A DNA stretch of 46,190 nt. It comes from Pseudomonadota bacterium. Lineage in GTDB: Bacteria > Pseudomonadota > Gammaproteobacteria > Steroidobacterales > Steroidobacteraceae. Where the stretch lies: contig JAJZMI010000087.1 in NCBI GenBank assembly GCA_021798335.1, positions 1 through 46,190 on the forward strand, written 5' to 3'. The notes beneath the pieces were generated by a model, which was not told the origin of the DNA, ran no database searches, and saw only the letters and a program-made list of their open reading frames with translations. Shown in pieces: positions 8,348 to 18,121 of the stretch; the stretch's first letter is position 1, and each line of letters opens with the position of its first letter. The translations under genes and the position numbers were made by a program.

Positions 8348-8926
8348 ATGAGTGATGCAGTGCCTTCGGCCGAGGAGCACCGCGGCGCGCCGGTCGCGAG
8401 TGTCCCGCAGCGGCACGTCGTGTTTTCGCATGGCCAGGCGAGCGGACCGTGGGGGCGCAAGATCACCGCGCTCGCCGAAGTGGCCCGCGGCGAAGGATAC
8501 GAGGTCCATTCGGTCGATTACCGCGGGCTGGATGCGCCCCGGGAGCGCATCGCCCGGCTTGCCGAGTACTGCAAGGAACTGAGCGGGGAGCTGGTGCTGG
8601 CCGGCTCGAGTCTCGGCGGCTACGTGACCGTAGCCAGCGCCTCGGTCCTGCACGCGCGTGGCGTCTTTCTGATGGCGCCGGCGCTGTATTTCTCGGATCT
8701 GCCGCCGCTGCGCTCCGGCATCGTCGATTGTCCCGCGGCGGTGGTGCACGGCTGGGGCGACCAAGTCGTGCCTTACGAGCACAGCGTGCGATTCGCTCAG
8801 GGCTCGCGCGCCGCGCTGCACCTGCTCGACAGCGATCACAATCTGCACAACCAGATTCGCTACCTCCAGAATCTATTCGAGTACTTCCTCATTGCGCTCG
8901 ATCTGCCCGCGCCGGGCCGCGAATAA
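8348..8926 (+). CDS. Small alpha/beta hydrolase
   Basis: A 192-aa cytoplasmic alpha/beta-hydrolase-fold protein. The nucleophile elbow is GSSLGGY (about residue 88). The acid is in the HGWGDQVVP segment and the catalytic His in DSDHNLHNQ, so the triad is complete. VVFSHGQASGPWG supplies the oxyanion-hole region. The short length resembles YqiA/RsbQ-like esterases rather than full lipases. Substrate is unknown. It sits 52 nt after the sheath gene and 52 nt before plsB on the same strand. Confidence 0.8.
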   Translation: MSDAVPSAEEHRGAPVASVPQRHVVFSHGQASGPWGRKITALAEVARGEGYEVHSVDYRGLDAPRERIARLAEYCKELSGELVLAGSSLGGYVTVASASVLHARGVFLMAPALYFSDLPPLRSGIVDCPAAVVHGWGDQVVPYEHSVRFAQGSRAALHLLDSDHNLHNQIRYLQNLFEYFLIALDLPAPGRE

Positions 8927-8978
8927 GACCCGCAAGGGATCGGGGTAACCGGCGCCGGGTCCTGGCGCTGACGATCGC

Positions 8979-11405
8979 ATGAGCTGGCTGTTGCATCGAG
9001 TACTGGCACTTTGGGTGCGCTACAAGATCCTCCCGGAGGACGGTGAGGCTCGCCTGCGCGAGCGGCGGCGTCCGGTCTGTTACGTGCTCGAGCAGCGCAG
9101 CGCGGTCGATCTGGCGGTGCTGCAGAACGTCTGCGAGCGAGTGCATTTGCCCAGGCCGCGCAGGCGGCGCTTGCGCCGTCGGGGCGAGCGGCCCTCGTAT
9201 CTGTATCTCAGCCGCGTGCGCGGCTTCTGGAACGAGCGTATCGATCGGCGACCGCCGCCACAGATCGAGCAGCTGTTGCGCCTGCTCGAGGCCGATCCCG
9301 ATGCGGACTTCGACCTGGTGCCGGTGTCGGTCTATTGGGGCCGCGCGCCACTGCGCGAGAAATCGTGGCTGCGCCTGCTGCTTGTGGAGAACTGGGCACT
9401 CTCCAGCCGCGTGCGCAAATTCCTGCAGGTGCTGATCAACGGCCGCGACACGCTGGTCGAATTCAGCGAGCCGGTCTCACTGCGCAGCCTCATCGGACAA
9501 GACAGCGGGCTCGCGGTGCGCAGCCGGCGCATCACCCGCGCGCTGCGCGCGCAGTTCGTGCAGCGGCGCGCGGCCCGTATCGGTCCGGATCTGTCCCACC
9601 GGCGCACGGTGGTCACCCGGGTATTGCGGACCAGCGCCGTGCGTGCCGCCGTCGTTCAGTTGATGCGGGAAAAAAAGATCACGCGTCGTGCCGCGCTGCG
9701 CGAGGCGGCCGGCTACGCCAACGAGATCGCCGCGAATTACTCGCACGCGTTCGTGCGTTTCCTCGAGCGGGTGCTCACCTGGCTGTGGAACCGGCTGTAC
9801 GACGGTGTGACCGTGGGGCATCTCGAGACGCTCGAGCGGGTCGCGCAGGGGAACGAGATCATCTACGTGCCCTGCCACCGCAGCCACATGGATTATCTGC
9901 TGCTCTCGTACGTCATCTACGTCAACGGCTATGCGGTGCCGCACATCGCGGCCGGCGTGAATCTGAATCTGCCGGTGGTCGGGCGGTTCCTGCGCATGGG
10001 CGGAGCCTTCTTCATCCGCCGGCGCTTTCGCGGTAACGCCCTGTACACCGTCGTGTTCATGACGTATCTGGCGGCCATCATGGCGCGCGGGCATTCGCTC
10101 GAGTACTTCATCGAGGGGGGACGCAGCCGCACCGGTCGGCTGCTGCAACCCAAGACCGGCATGCTGTCGATGACCGTACGCAGCTACCTGCGCGAGCCGC
10201 TGCGCCCGGTGGTGTTCGTGCCGGTGTATTTCGGCTACGAGCGCATCATGGAGGGCAGCACCTACGTCGGCGAGCTCTCCGGCAAGCCCAAGGAAAAGGA
10301 GAGCGTCCGCGGCCTGGTGCGCTCGCTCGGCAAGCTGCGCGAGCGCTTCGGGCGTGTGCACGTCAATCTGGGCGAGCCGATCGCGCTCGCACAGGTTCTG
10401 GCGCAATCCGGGCCTTGGCCGGAACGGACCCCCGAGGCGGAGGCGCGCGCCGCGCGTGTCGGTGCGGCCGTGGAGGAGCTCGCCGCCCGGATCATGCGCA
10501 ACATCAACTCGGCCGCCGCGGTGACGCCGGTCAACCTGCTGGCGATGGTGCTGCTGGCCATGCCACGCCAAGCGCTGCCCGAGATCGATCTGATCCGCCA
10601 GATCGATTTATATCGGGCGCTGCTCGGCGGAGTGCCCTACAGCGAGCGGGTCACCGTGACCGAGCTGTCGGGTCAAAAGATCATCGCCTACGGCGAGGCG
10701 ATGAAGGTGCTGCAGCGGCAGGACCATCCCTCGGGCGATGTGCTGCACATGAGCGATGAGAGCGCGGTCCTGGCCGCGTACTTCCGCAACAACGTGCTGC
10801 ATCTGTTCGCGATGCCCTCCCTGCTGGCGTGCGTGTTCCTGAGCAACGCCGAAGTGACGCACGAGGAGATGCAGCGCCTCGGGGGGCGCATCTATCCGTA
10901 TATCGCCGCGGAACTGTTCCTGCGCTGGAACGAGGCGGAGGTGCCGGACGTGGTGGCGCGCGTTCTTGCCGAGCTGGCCCGCCACGGCCTGATCGAGCGG
11001 CACGCTGCACGCGGCGTGTGGCGGCGGCCGCCGCCCTCGAGCGCGCAGGCGATGCAGCTGTCCATTCTCGCGCAGGCGACCCTGCAGACCATCGAGCGGT
11101 ACTATCTTGCGATTGCACTGCTGCTGCAGGCGGGCTCGGGGACCATCAATCAGGCGACGCTCGAGGAGCGCTGCCAGCTCGCCGCGCAGCGCATCGCCGT
11201 GCTGTACGGGCTGAACTCCCCGGAATTCTTCGACCGATCCCTGTTCGCCAATTTCATCGATCTGCTGCGCCGGCGTGGCGTGATCCGCGGCAACGGTACC
11301 GGAACGCTCGAGTTCGACACGGTGTTGATGCAGGTCGCGGACGATGCGCAATTCGTCCTCAGCGAGCAGATCCGCCACAGCATTCTTCAGGTCACCCACG
11401 TGTGA
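8979..11405 (+). CDS. plsB: Glycerol-3-phosphate 1-O-acyltransferase
   Basis: An 808-aa membrane-associated enzyme (usual family length) that adds the first acyl chain to sn-glycerol-3-phosphate in phospholipid synthesis. The acyltransferase blocks are in order: HRSHMDYLL (HX4D catalytic motif, about 305), GAFFIRRRFRGN, FIEGGRSRTGRLL, and VPVYFGYERIMEG. The N-terminal 280 residues and the long helical C-terminus are typical of gammaproteobacterial PlsB. The start at ATG 8979 has only a weak ribosome site. A small membrane protein gene follows 7 nt after the stop. Confidence 0.95.
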   Translation: MSWLLHRVLALWVRYKILPEDGEARLRERRRPVCYVLEQRSAVDLAVLQNVCERVHLPRPRRRRLRRRGERPSYLYLSRVRGFWNERIDRRPPPQIEQLLRLLEADPDADFDLVPVSVYWGRAPLREKSWLRLLLVENWALSSRVRKFLQVLINGRDTLVEFSEPVSLRSLIGQDSGLAVRSRRITRALRAQFVQRRAARIGPDLSHRRTVVTRVLRTSAVRAAVVQLMREKKITRRAALREAAGYANEIAANYSHAFVRFLERVLTWLWNRLYDGVTVGHLETLERVAQGNEIIYVPCHRSHMDYLLLSYVIYVNGYAVPHIAAGVNLNLPVVGRFLRMGGAFFIRRRFRGNALYTVVFMTYLAAIMARGHSLEYFIEGGRSRTGRLLQPKTGMLSMTVRSYLREPLRPVVFVPVYFGYERIMEGSTYVGELSGKPKEKESVRGLVRSLGKLRERFGRVHVNLGEPIALAQVLAQSGPWPERTPEAEARAARVGAAVEELAARIMRNINSAAAVTPVNLLAMVLLAMPRQALPEIDLIRQIDLYRALLGGVPYSERVTVTELSGQKIIAYGEAMKVLQRQDHPSGDVLHMSDESAVLAAYFRNNVLHLFAMPSLLACVFLSNAEVTHEEMQRLGGRIYPYIAAELFLRWNEAEVPDVVARVLAELARHGLIERHAARGVWRRPPPSSAQAMQLSILAQATLQTIERYYLAIALLLQAGSGTINQATLEERCQLAAQRIAVLYGLNSPEFFDRSLFANFIDLLRRRGVIRGNGTGTLEFDTVLMQVADDAQFVLSEQIRHSILQVTHV

Positions 11406-11412
11406 GGCTTCC

Positions 11413-11679
11413 ATGCATTTCTCCCGACCGCTGTACGAGGGATTGCCGTGGCTGTACATCGCACTCGGTGTCGCCGGGATCGCCGTCAGTTATTTCGTGG
11501 CCGAGTCCCGGGCGCTGGCTGCGTTCACCGGCATAGCGGGCTTCGTGGCGGTGCTGGCCGGCACGGTGATCTTGTTGCGGCGGCGTGATTTTCGCGAACT
11601 CGGCAGACGCTACGCCGGGGGCGATGCGGCCGAGCCGGATCGCAAGGGGCGCCCCGGGCCCGGCGCGGATCAGGATTGA
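11413..11679 (+). CDS. Small two-helix membrane protein, unknown function
   Basis: An 88-aa protein starting at ATG 11413 with a GAGG ribosome site; the track start at 11344 lies inside plsB. Two hydrophobic segments (about 13-28 and 34-52) are joined by a short turn and followed by a charged RRRDFRELGRRYAG tail and a disordered Gly/Pro/Asp end. It is probably cotranscribed with plsB. Its last 10 nt overlap the convergent ATPase gene. No family is recognised. Confidence 0.65.
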   Translation: MHFSRPLYEGLPWLYIALGVAGIAVSYFVAESRALAAFTGIAGFVAVLAGTVILLRRRDFRELGRRYAGGDAAEPDRKGRPGPGADQD

Positions 11680-12974
11680 GAGCGGGGCGAGATCGTCGGA
11701 ATCTCGAACGGCAGGTCCTCGCCGGCGAGGGTCGCCTCGTCGTGACCCAGCGCCGGAATGCCGGGCAGAGTGTCGGTCATATTCCCGTGCCCGCGCGATG
11801 CGCGCTCATCGAGGTACAACAGCTCGTGCTTGCCGATCAGTATCACATCGCCGTTGCGCAGATAATGCCGATGCACACGCTGCGAGCGTACGTACAGCCC
11901 GTTGGTGCTGTTCAGATCCTCGATGATGCTGGCCTGGCCGGTGGTTGTGATCTGACAGTGATGGCGGCTGATGAAGCGGCTCTCGATCTGCAGGTCGTTG
12001 TCGGGCGTACGCCCGACGATGATCCGTCCGGGCAGCAGCGGCAGCTCCTGGAGCGTGCGGCCATTCTCGGCGACCAGCACACGCGCAAGCGGCGGTACCG
12101 CCGGTTCGCGTCCGCCTCGCATGCGCGCGGCGGCCGGCGTGCCCAGGGGCTGGGGGCGCGCGGCATACTCGACCCATTGCAGCTCGGCGACCGCGTTGGC
12201 CACGTCCGCGGCGCTGACTTGGTCCCGGTCGGACGTGAACGCCGACATCAAGGCGGTGTCGCACAGGGTATTGATCAGACGCGGGACGCCGCCCGTGTAA
12301 CGATAGATTTCCCCGAAGGTGTCCGGCGCGAAGATTTCCCGGGCGCTGGCGCCGGCCACTTCCAGGCGGTGCCGGATGTACTCGGCGGTTTCCTCCGACG
12401 AGAGCGCGGTCAGATGAAAGCGCAGCCGGACGCGCTGATTCAGCTGCACGAGCTCCGGAGCGTCGAGCTTGGCGTTGAGTTCGGGCTGTCCGGCAAGGAT
12501 GATGCGCAACACCTTTTCCTTGGTGGTCTCGACGCCCGAGAGCAGCCGCACCTCCTCCAGCACGCGCTGCGAGAGGTTTTGCGCCTCGTCGACCACCAGC
12601 AGCACCCGCCGGCCGGCCGCGTACTGCTCGATCAGAAAGTTGTTGAGTGTCGCCAGCAGCTCGCTCTTCTTCATCTTGAACGGCGAGAAGCCGAATTGCG
12701 CCAGCAGCGATTGCAGGAAGTCGACCGCCGAGACCTGGGTCTGATTGATCTGCGCGACCACCACGTCCTGGGGGATCTCCCGCAGGAACGATTCGATCAG
12801 GGTCGTCTTGCCCGCCCCGATTTCCCCGGTGATCACCACGAAGCCGTCGGCGAACCAGATGGTCGATTCCATGTACGCCTTGGCGCGGGCGTGCTGTTTG
12901 GACAGATACAGGAACTGCGGATCGGGGCTGAGCCGAAACGGCAGCTCTTTCAGGTGAAAAGGCTCGATGTACAT
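11670..12974 (-). CDS. ExeA/GspA-like AAA ATPase fused to an FHA domain
   Basis: A 434-aa protein. Residues 1-270 form an ExeA-type AAA+ ATPase: the FRLSPDPQFLYLS opening typical of GspA/ExeA and exopolysaccharide-locus ATPases, Walker A GEIGAGKTT, Walker B LLVVDEAQNL, and a sensor/arginine region RVRLRFHL. Residues about 305-395 are an FHA domain: GRIIVGRTPDNDLQI, SRFISRHHCQI and NSTNGLYV supply the phosphothreonine-binding Arg, Ser, His and Asn. FHA domains read phospho-Thr, so regulation by a Ser/Thr kinase is inferred. It is the last gene of a darP-purE-purK run (14-nt gap), although nothing links it to purines. No transmembrane segment follows the ATPase, unlike GspA. Confidence 0.82.
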   Translation of the reverse strand: MYIEPFHLKELPFRLSPDPQFLYLSKQHARAKAYMESTIWFADGFVVITGEIGAGKTTLIESFLREIPQDVVVAQINQTQVSAVDFLQSLLAQFGFSPFKMKKSELLATLNNFLIEQYAAGRRVLLVVDEAQNLSQRVLEEVRLLSGVETTKEKVLRIILAGQPELNAKLDAPELVQLNQRVRLRFHLTALSSEETAEYIRHRLEVAGASAREIFAPDTFGEIYRYTGGVPRLINTLCDTALMSAFTSDRDQVSAADVANAVAELQWVEYAARPQPLGTPAAARMRGGREPAVPPLARVLVAENGRTLQELPLLPGRIIVGRTPDNDLQIESRFISRHHCQITTTGQASIIEDLNSTNGLYVRSQRVHRHYLRNGDVILIGKHELLYLDERASRGHGNMTDTLPGIPALGHDEATLAGEDLPFEIPTISPRSQS

Positions 12975-12988
12975 GGCGGGGGGGTATG

Positions 12989-14098
12989 CTACGGCAGGCG
13001 CACGTGCGAGGCCACCAGCCCCAGGACCGTGCGCGCGAGCCGGTCACGCCGGCCGGGCGAGGACTCGACGAGGGTGCAGTGACCGAGCTTGCGGCCGGGG
13101 CGGGGCCGTTTACCGTAATCGTGCAGATGCAGCCCCGCGAGCGCAAGCAGCTTCTCGCGCGCGGGGATCGTGCCGATCAGATTGACCATGGCGCTGTGTC
13201 CCAACGGACGGGTCGAGCCGAGCGGCAAGCCGAGAATTGCGCGCAGATGATTCTCGAACTGGCTGGTGGCGCAGCCTTCGATGGTCCAGTGGCCGGAGTT
13301 GTGCACGCGCGGGGCCATCTCGTTGGCGAGCAACCGGCCGTTGCGCACGAAGAACTCGATAGTCAGCACGCCTGTGTAGTGGAAGTGCTTCAGGCAGCGC
13401 GCCAGATACTGTGTGGCCGTGCGATGCCAGCGGGGCGGGCCGAACGGCGCGCGGGTGACCCGCAGGATACCGTCAGCGTGTACGTTGCCGTTCAGCGGGT
13501 AGACGGCCGTTTGCCCGCGCGTACTGCGCGCGCCGATGATGGATACTTCGCACTCGTACGACACCCATTCTTCGTACAGGAGCGGAACGCTGCCGAGCGC
13601 CTCCCAGGCGCGCTGCGCGTCCTCGCGGGTGCGGATGCGCATCTGACCCTTGCCGTCGTAGCCCATGCGGCGGGTCTTGAGTACCCCGGGCACGCCGATC
13701 TCGCGCAACGCGCGCTCGAGCGCCGCCTGTGAGCCGACCGCGCGCCAGCGCGTGGTGGGGATGCGAAGCCGCTCGAACAGGCGTTTCTCCGCGACGCGGT
13801 CCTGCGCGACGGCGAGCGCCGTGGCGGGCGGGCAGATGCGCGCGCGGCGCGCGCCGCCGGCATGCTTGCGCAGCGCCTCGACCGATACGTTCTCCCAGTC
13901 GAAAGTCAGCACCTGGGATTGGCGCGACAGCCACTTCAGGATCTGCGGGTCGGTGAACTCCCCGTGCACCACGGTCGCAACCTGGCCCGCGGGCGCTTCG
14001 CGCGCCGGGTCGAGGAAGAGAAAGTCGAGCCCGAGCGGATAGCCGGCCAATGCCAACATGCGGCCGAGCTGGCCGCCTCCGATGATGCCGATGGTCAT
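12989..14098 (-). CDS. purK: N5-carboxyaminoimidazole ribonucleotide synthase
   Basis: A 369-aa ATP-grasp enzyme that carboxylates AIR to N5-CAIR using ATP and bicarbonate. The N-terminal [15 protein letters not shown] is diagnostic. Also present are [22 protein letters not shown] (ATP-grasp Lys and Gly-rich loop), [29 protein letters not shown], and a C-terminal [16 protein letters not shown] block. The start codon overlaps the purE stop in an ATGA, so the two are translationally coupled. Confidence 0.95.
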   Translation of the reverse strand: MTIGIIGGGQLGRMLALAGYPLGLDFLFLDPAREAPAGQVATVVHGEFTDPQILKWLSRQSQVLTFDWENVSVEALRKHAGGARRARICPPATALAVAQDRVAEKRLFERLRIPTTRWRAVGSQAALERALREIGVPGVLKTRRMGYDGKGQMRIRTREDAQRAWEALGSVPLLYEEWVSYECEVSIIGARSTRGQTAVYPLNGNVHADGILRVTRAPFGPPRWHRTATQYLARCLKHFHYTGVLTIEFFVRNGRLLANEMAPRVHNSGHWTIEGCATSQFENHLRAILGLPLGSTRPLGHSAMVNLIGTIPAREKLLALAGLHLHDYGKRPRPGRKLGHCTLVESSPGRRDRLARTVLGLVASHVRLP

Positions 14099-14592
14099 GT
14101 GCGGGCCGTGCGCGGGTCGGGTTGGGCGAGCACCGCCGCGGTCTGATCACGGCGGAACGCCGCGAGCGCCGAGTCGATCTCCGGATGTCTGTTGGCGAGG
14201 ATCGCCGCGGCGCACAGCGCCGCGTTGGCCGCGCCCGCCTCGCCGATCGCGAAGGTCGCCACCGGCACACCGGCGGGCATCTGCACGATCGACAGCAGCG
14301 AATCGAGTCCGCTCAAGGCCTTCGACTGCACGGGCACCCCGAGCACCGGCAAAGTGGTCTTTGCGGCGGTCATGCCGGGCAGGTGCGCCGCGCCGCCGGC
14401 GCCGGCGATGATCGCCTCCAGCCCGCGCTCACGGGCGGTGGCGGCATATTCGAACAGCAGGTCCGGCGTGCGGTGCGCCGAGATCACCCGGACTTCGTAG
14501 GCGACCCCCAACTTGTCCAACATCGCAGCGGCCGCGCGCAGCGTCTCCCAATCGGATCTCGAACCCATGATGATGCCGATCAGCGCTTGCAT
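14095..14592 (-). CDS. purE: N5-carboxyaminoimidazole ribonucleotide mutase
   Basis: A 165-aa enzyme that converts N5-CAIR to CAIR, the step after PurK. Signatures: [14 protein letters not shown] at the start, [27 protein letters not shown] and [25 protein letters not shown] 14592 is chosen; the track frame begins far upstream inside darP. darP ends 10 nt upstream and purK overlaps by 4 nt, so darP-purE-purK form one unit. Confidence 0.95.
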   Translation of the reverse strand: MQALIGIIMGSRSDWETLRAAAAMLDKLGVAYEVRVISAHRTPDLLFEYAATARERGLEAIIAGAGGAAHLPGMTAAKTTLPVLGVPVQSKALSGLDSLLSIVQMPAGVPVATFAIGEAGAANAALCAAAILANRHPEIDSALAAFRRDQTAAVLAQPDPRTART

Positions 14593-14602
14593 GGGGCGGA
14601 TT

Positions 14603-15148
14603 CTACCCAAGCAGGCCGCGTAACGCGCGAAACAGCGCCCGGCCCGCCGGGCCCTGCCGAGCGGCTCCCGCGGGCTGCTCGGTCCGCGCCGCGGCCGCGA
14701 GCGCCGCCCAATGCGATCGATCGAGGTCGGGGTGCAGCGCGGCGAGCGCCTCGAGCGCCGCATCCCCTTCGCCGACCAACCGCGCCCGCCAGTGCTCGGC
14801 CCGTTTGAAGCGCTGCGTCTCCTGGGCATCCTGCTCGCTGCGGGCGGCCAGCCTGCGGCGGATGGGCTCCGGGTCGATCTGGCGCATCAGCTTGCCGATG
14901 TACTGGCGCTGCCGCACGGCGGCCGCGCGGCTGCGGATCCGGCGCGCCTCGCGCACGGCCTCGAGCAGCGCCGCAGGCAGCTGCAGCGCGGCCAGATCGG
15001 CTTCGCGCAGCGCGATCAGCGCCTCGCCGAGGTCTTGTGCGGCATGCGCGCGGCGTTTTTTCTCGCTCTTGCTCGGCGGCTCGGCGCCCGGCTCGGGCGC
15101 CGAGCGTTCAGGTGCGGGCATGGGAAGATCCGCTGGTCGGCTGGCCAT
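14603..15148 (-). CDS. darP: Ribosome biogenesis factor DarP (DUF615/YjgA)
   Basis: A 181-aa basic protein buried in a longer shadow frame; ATG 15148 gives the right N-terminus. The family core is [17 protein letters not shown], followed by [34 protein letters not shown] and ERAEHWR-like text ([11 protein letters not shown]). DarP associates with late 50S assembly intermediates. Divergent placement next to pmbA is conserved in gammaproteobacteria and supports the call. A TAGTGT box lies 7 nt upstream of the ATG. Confidence 0.9.
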   Translation of the reverse strand: MASRPADLPMPAPERSAPEPGAEPPSKSEKKRRAHAAQDLGEALIALREADLAALQLPAALLEAVREARRIRSRAAAVRQRQYIGKLMRQIDPEPIRRRLAARSEQDAQETQRFKRAEHWRARLVGEGDAALEALAALHPDLDRSHWAALAAAARTEQPAGAARQGPAGRALFRALRGLLG

Positions 15149-15155
15149 GGCTGCT

Positions 15156-15161
15156 ACACTA
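15156..15161 (-). promoter_or_regulatory. Candidate -10 box of darP-purEK
   Basis: On the minus strand TAGTGT is followed by 7 nt and then the darP ATG. The overlapping plus-strand TACACT (15155-15160) could serve pmbA, making this a compact divergent promoter. Confidence 0.35.
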
Positions 15162-15250
15162 GCGCATTCCGCCGGTTCGCGTGAGCACCGCGGCGGGCGT
15201 GCCCGCCGGCACACGCCCGGCGGCGGCCGACCGCGCAACGAGGACTCTTC

Positions 15251-16606
15251 ATGCAACAGGGGCTCGAGCCCAACGCTTCCGCGAGCACGCTTCACGATGC
15301 CGTGCGCTGTGCATTGGCGCAAGCCGCCCGACTCGGGGCTTCCCAGGCCGAGGCCGATGCCAGCATCGGGCAGGGACTCGGTGTGACGGTTCGCCTCGGT
15401 GAGGTCGAGACGATCGAATATCAGCGCGATCGCGGACTGGCGGTGACGGTGTATTTCGGCAAGCGCAAGGGCGCGGCAAGCACCGCGGATCTGAGCCGCG
15501 AGGCCGTCTGCTCGATCGTCGCCAAGGCGTGCGCCATCGCGCGTTTCACCGCCGAAGATCCTTACGCGGGTCTGATCGAGCCCGAGGCGCTGGCGCGCGA
15601 GATTCCCGAGCTCGACCTCGACTATCCCTGGGCGCTCGCGGCCGAGGAGGCGATCGGCATCGCCCGGCGCTGCGAGCGAGCCGGCATGGACGTCGATGCG
15701 CGCATCACCAACTCCGAGGGCGCCTCTGTCGGCAGTCAGCGCCACACGGGCGTGTACGGCAATTCGCACGGGTTTCTGGCCGGGTTTTCCGCGACCAGCC
15801 ACTCGATCAGCTGCTCGCTCATCGCCCGGCACGGCACTGAGATGCAGCGGGACTACTGGTACACGGCCGCCCGCGACGCGCTCGATCTGGAGACGCCCGA
15901 GGCGGTCGGCGTGCAGGCCGGCCGGCGCGCGTGCGCGCGGCTCGGGGCGCGCAAGCTGAGCACCCGGCGTGCGCCGGTCCTGTTCGCCCCCGAGATGGCT
16001 CGTGGGCTGTTGCAACACTTCGTCGGCGCGATCAGCGGCCCGAGCCAGTATCGCAAAGCCTCGTTCCTGCTCGGCGCGGCCGGACAGCGGGTCTTTCCCG
16101 ATTTCGTGCGCATGAGCGAGCGGCCGCACATTCCCAAGGGCCTCGGCAGCGCCCCGTTCGATGCCGAGGGCGCCGCCACGCTCGATCGGGAGCTCGTCGA
16201 GCAGGGCGTTCTGAGTGGCTATGTGCTCGGCAGCTACTCGGCACGGCGTCTGGGTCTTAAGACCACGGGTAACGCCGGCGGCATCCACAATCTGCTGGTG
16301 GCGGCGCATGGCGCAGGGGGCGCACATTCGCGCGAGGCGTTGCTGCGGCAGATGGGCCGGGGTCTGTGGGTCACGGAACTGATGGGCCAGGGCGTCAACG
16401 GCGTGACGGGCGATTATTCGCGCGGCGCAAGCGGATTCTGGGTCGAGGATGGCGCGATCGTGCATCCGGTGCACGAAGTGACCATCGCGGGGAATCTACG
16501 CCAGATGTACGGCGGCATCGTGGCGATCGGCAACGATGTCGATGTTCGCAGTACGATCCGCACAGGCTCGGTGCTGGTCGAAGAGATGACGATCGCCGGG
16601 GATTGA
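15251..16606 (+). CDS. pmbA: Metalloprotease-like protein PmbA/TldE
   Basis: A 451-aa member of the TldD/PmbA (U62) family. TldE is the partner of the TldD protease in maturing microcins and degrading CcdA. Seen: GLGVTVRLGEVETIEYQRD, TADLSREA, the central NSEGASVGSQRHTGVYGNSHGF block and the C-terminal TGNAGGIHNLLV, ELMGQGVNGVTGDYSRGASGFWVEDG. The TldE subunit lacks the HEXXH motif that TldD has, and none is seen here. A GAGGA ribosome site lies before ATG 15251. Confidence 0.95.
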   Translation: MQQGLEPNASASTLHDAVRCALAQAARLGASQAEADASIGQGLGVTVRLGEVETIEYQRDRGLAVTVYFGKRKGAASTADLSREAVCSIVAKACAIARFTAEDPYAGLIEPEALAREIPELDLDYPWALAAEEAIGIARRCERAGMDVDARITNSEGASVGSQRHTGVYGNSHGFLAGFSATSHSISCSLIARHGTEMQRDYWYTAARDALDLETPEAVGVQAGRRACARLGARKLSTRRAPVLFAPEMARGLLQHFVGAISGPSQYRKASFLLGAAGQRVFPDFVRMSERPHIPKGLGSAPFDAEGAATLDRELVEQGVLSGYVLGSYSARRLGLKTTGNAGGIHNLLVAAHGAGGAHSREALLRQMGRGLWVTELMGQGVNGVTGDYSRGASGFWVEDGAIVHPVHEVTIAGNLRQMYGGIVAIGNDVDVRSTIRTGSVLVEEMTIAGD

Positions 16607-16708
16607 GCCGCCGGCAGGCTTGGGGAACGACGTTGACCGGAACCCGCTGCGCGCCCCGCCATCGGCTGCCTCGCCGCGGTACCCGTGCCCTGCCGCGCTA
16701 GAGCACCC

Positions 16709-18121
16709 GTGCAGACTCTGCAGAATCCTCCGCCCCACCCGAATCGGGCCTCTCTGCGCCTGCTTGCCGGCCAGGCGCTCAGCCGCGCAGCCGGGGCCCC
16801 CCTGGTGGCCGGCAATCGCGTGCAGCTGCTGATCGACGGTAGTGCGCACTTCGAGGCCTGGGGCTCGATGATCGCAGCGGCGCGCCACGACGTGCTGCTC
16901 GAGAACTACATCATCGCCGACGATGCCGTCGGGCGGCACTTTCGCGATCTGCTGATCGAGCGGGCCCGTGCCGGGGTGCACGTGGCGGTGATTCATGACT
17001 GGTTCGGGACGTTCGGCAACGCTGGCCATCGGTTCTTTTCCCCGCTGCGCGCCGCGGGTGTTGCGGTGCGCGCGTTCAACCGGCCGCGCCTGGAAAGCCC
17101 GCTCGGGTGGGTGGGTCGCGACCACCGCAAACTGCTCGCCGTGGACGGGCGAGTCGGATCGGTCTCCGGGGTGTGCGTCTCGGCCAAGTGGCTGGGCGAT
17201 GCGGCACACGGCGTGGCCCCGTGGCGCGACAGTGGATTGCTGATCGAGGGACCCGCGGTGCGGAGCATCGAAGCGGCGTTTCGTGACAGCTGGGGCGGAC
17301 TCGGCGATCCGTTGCCGTTCGATCCGGCGCCGGAACCAGCCGCGTGCGGGGACGTGGCGCTGCGCATCATCGCCACGCAGCCTGCCCATGGCGCGATGTT
17401 CCGGCTCGACAGCCTGATCGCGGGCATGGCTACCGAGAGCCTGTGGATCAGCGACGCGTATTTCGTCGGAATCCCAACTTACGTACAGGCCCTGGCCGCC
17501 GCGGTGACCGACGGCGTGGACGTGCGTCTGCTCGTGCCGGGCAGCAACAATCTGCCGGCGGTTGCCGCGCTCTCGCGTGCCGGCTACCGCCCGCTGCTCG
17601 AGGCGGGCATCCGGGTATTCGAATGGAACGGCAGCATGATGCACGCCAAGACCGCGGTCGCCGATGGCCGCTGGGCGCGCGTGGGCTCGTCCAATCTCAA
17701 TCTCTCGAGCTGGCTGGCCAACTGCGAGATCGATGCCGCCGTCGAGGATGCCGGGTTCGCCACGCAGATGCAGGCACAGTATTTGAGCGACCTCGAGCGC
17801 TCTACCGAGCTGGTGCTGCAAGGTCGCCGGCCGCGGCCCCGCGGGAGCGTCGCGCGCAATTTGCGCGGTGGAAGCTCCTCGCGCGCGGCCGCCAGCGCCT
17901 TGCGTCTGGCCAATACGGTGGGCGCCGCCATTGCGAACCGCCGTGTGCTCGGGAATTCCGAGCGTGGGGTGTTGACGGTCGCCGGTGCCGCGCTGATCGT
18001 GCTCGCCGCGCTGGGGTTCTGGTTGCCGCAACTGCTGGCGTGGCCGCTGGCGACGCTCTGCGGCTGGTTGGGACTGAGTCTATTGTGGCGGCGCCTCAAA
18101 CGCGCGCGGGCGCGCCGTTAG
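16709..18121 (+). CDS. clsB: Cardiolipin synthase B-like phospholipase D protein
   Basis: About 470 aa from GTG 16709 (GTG 16685 is an alternative; neither has a clear ribosome site). There are two HKD motifs: HRKLLAVDG (first domain) and HAKTAVADG (second), each with the following Gly-Ser block (GSVSG, GSSNLNLSS). This two-PLD architecture without N-terminal membrane helices matches ClsB, which makes cardiolipin from phosphatidylglycerol (and phosphatidylethanolamine for some members). Unlike E. coli ClsB, the C-terminus ends in a hydrophobic pair (about 410-455, LTVAGAALIVLAALGFWLP then LLAWPLATLCGWLGLSLLW) and a basic tail, which would anchor it in the inner membrane. Confidence 0.82.
   Translation: MQTLQNPPPHPNRASLRLLAGQALSRAAGAPLVAGNRVQLLIDGSAHFEAWGSMIAAARHDVLLENYIIADDAVGRHFRDLLIERARAGVHVAVIHDWFGTFGNAGHRFFSPLRAAGVAVRAFNRPRLESPLGWVGRDHRKLLAVDGRVGSVSGVCVSAKWLGDAAHGVAPWRDSGLLIEGPAVRSIEAAFRDSWGGLGDPLPFDPAPEPAACGDVALRIIATQPAHGAMFRLDSLIAGMATESLWISDAYFVGIPTYVQALAAAVTDGVDVRLLVPGSNNLPAVAALSRAGYRPLLEAGIRVFEWNGSMMHAKTAVADGRWARVGSSNLNLSSWLANCEIDAAVEDAGFATQMQAQYLSDLERSTELVLQGRRPRPRGSVARNLRGGSSSRAAASALRLANTVGAAIANRRVLGNSERGVLTVAGAALIVLAALGFWLPQLLAWPLATLCGWLGLSLLWRRLKRARARR

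Noticed and set aside
6658-8926. Prophage or tailocin cluster around the sheath gene
   Set aside because: No other phage or injection-system gene is visible on either side; neighbours are ordinary cellular genes.
16496-18031. A 511-codon minus-strand frame
   Set aside because: Antisense to the two-HKD phospholipase D gene, which is certain.
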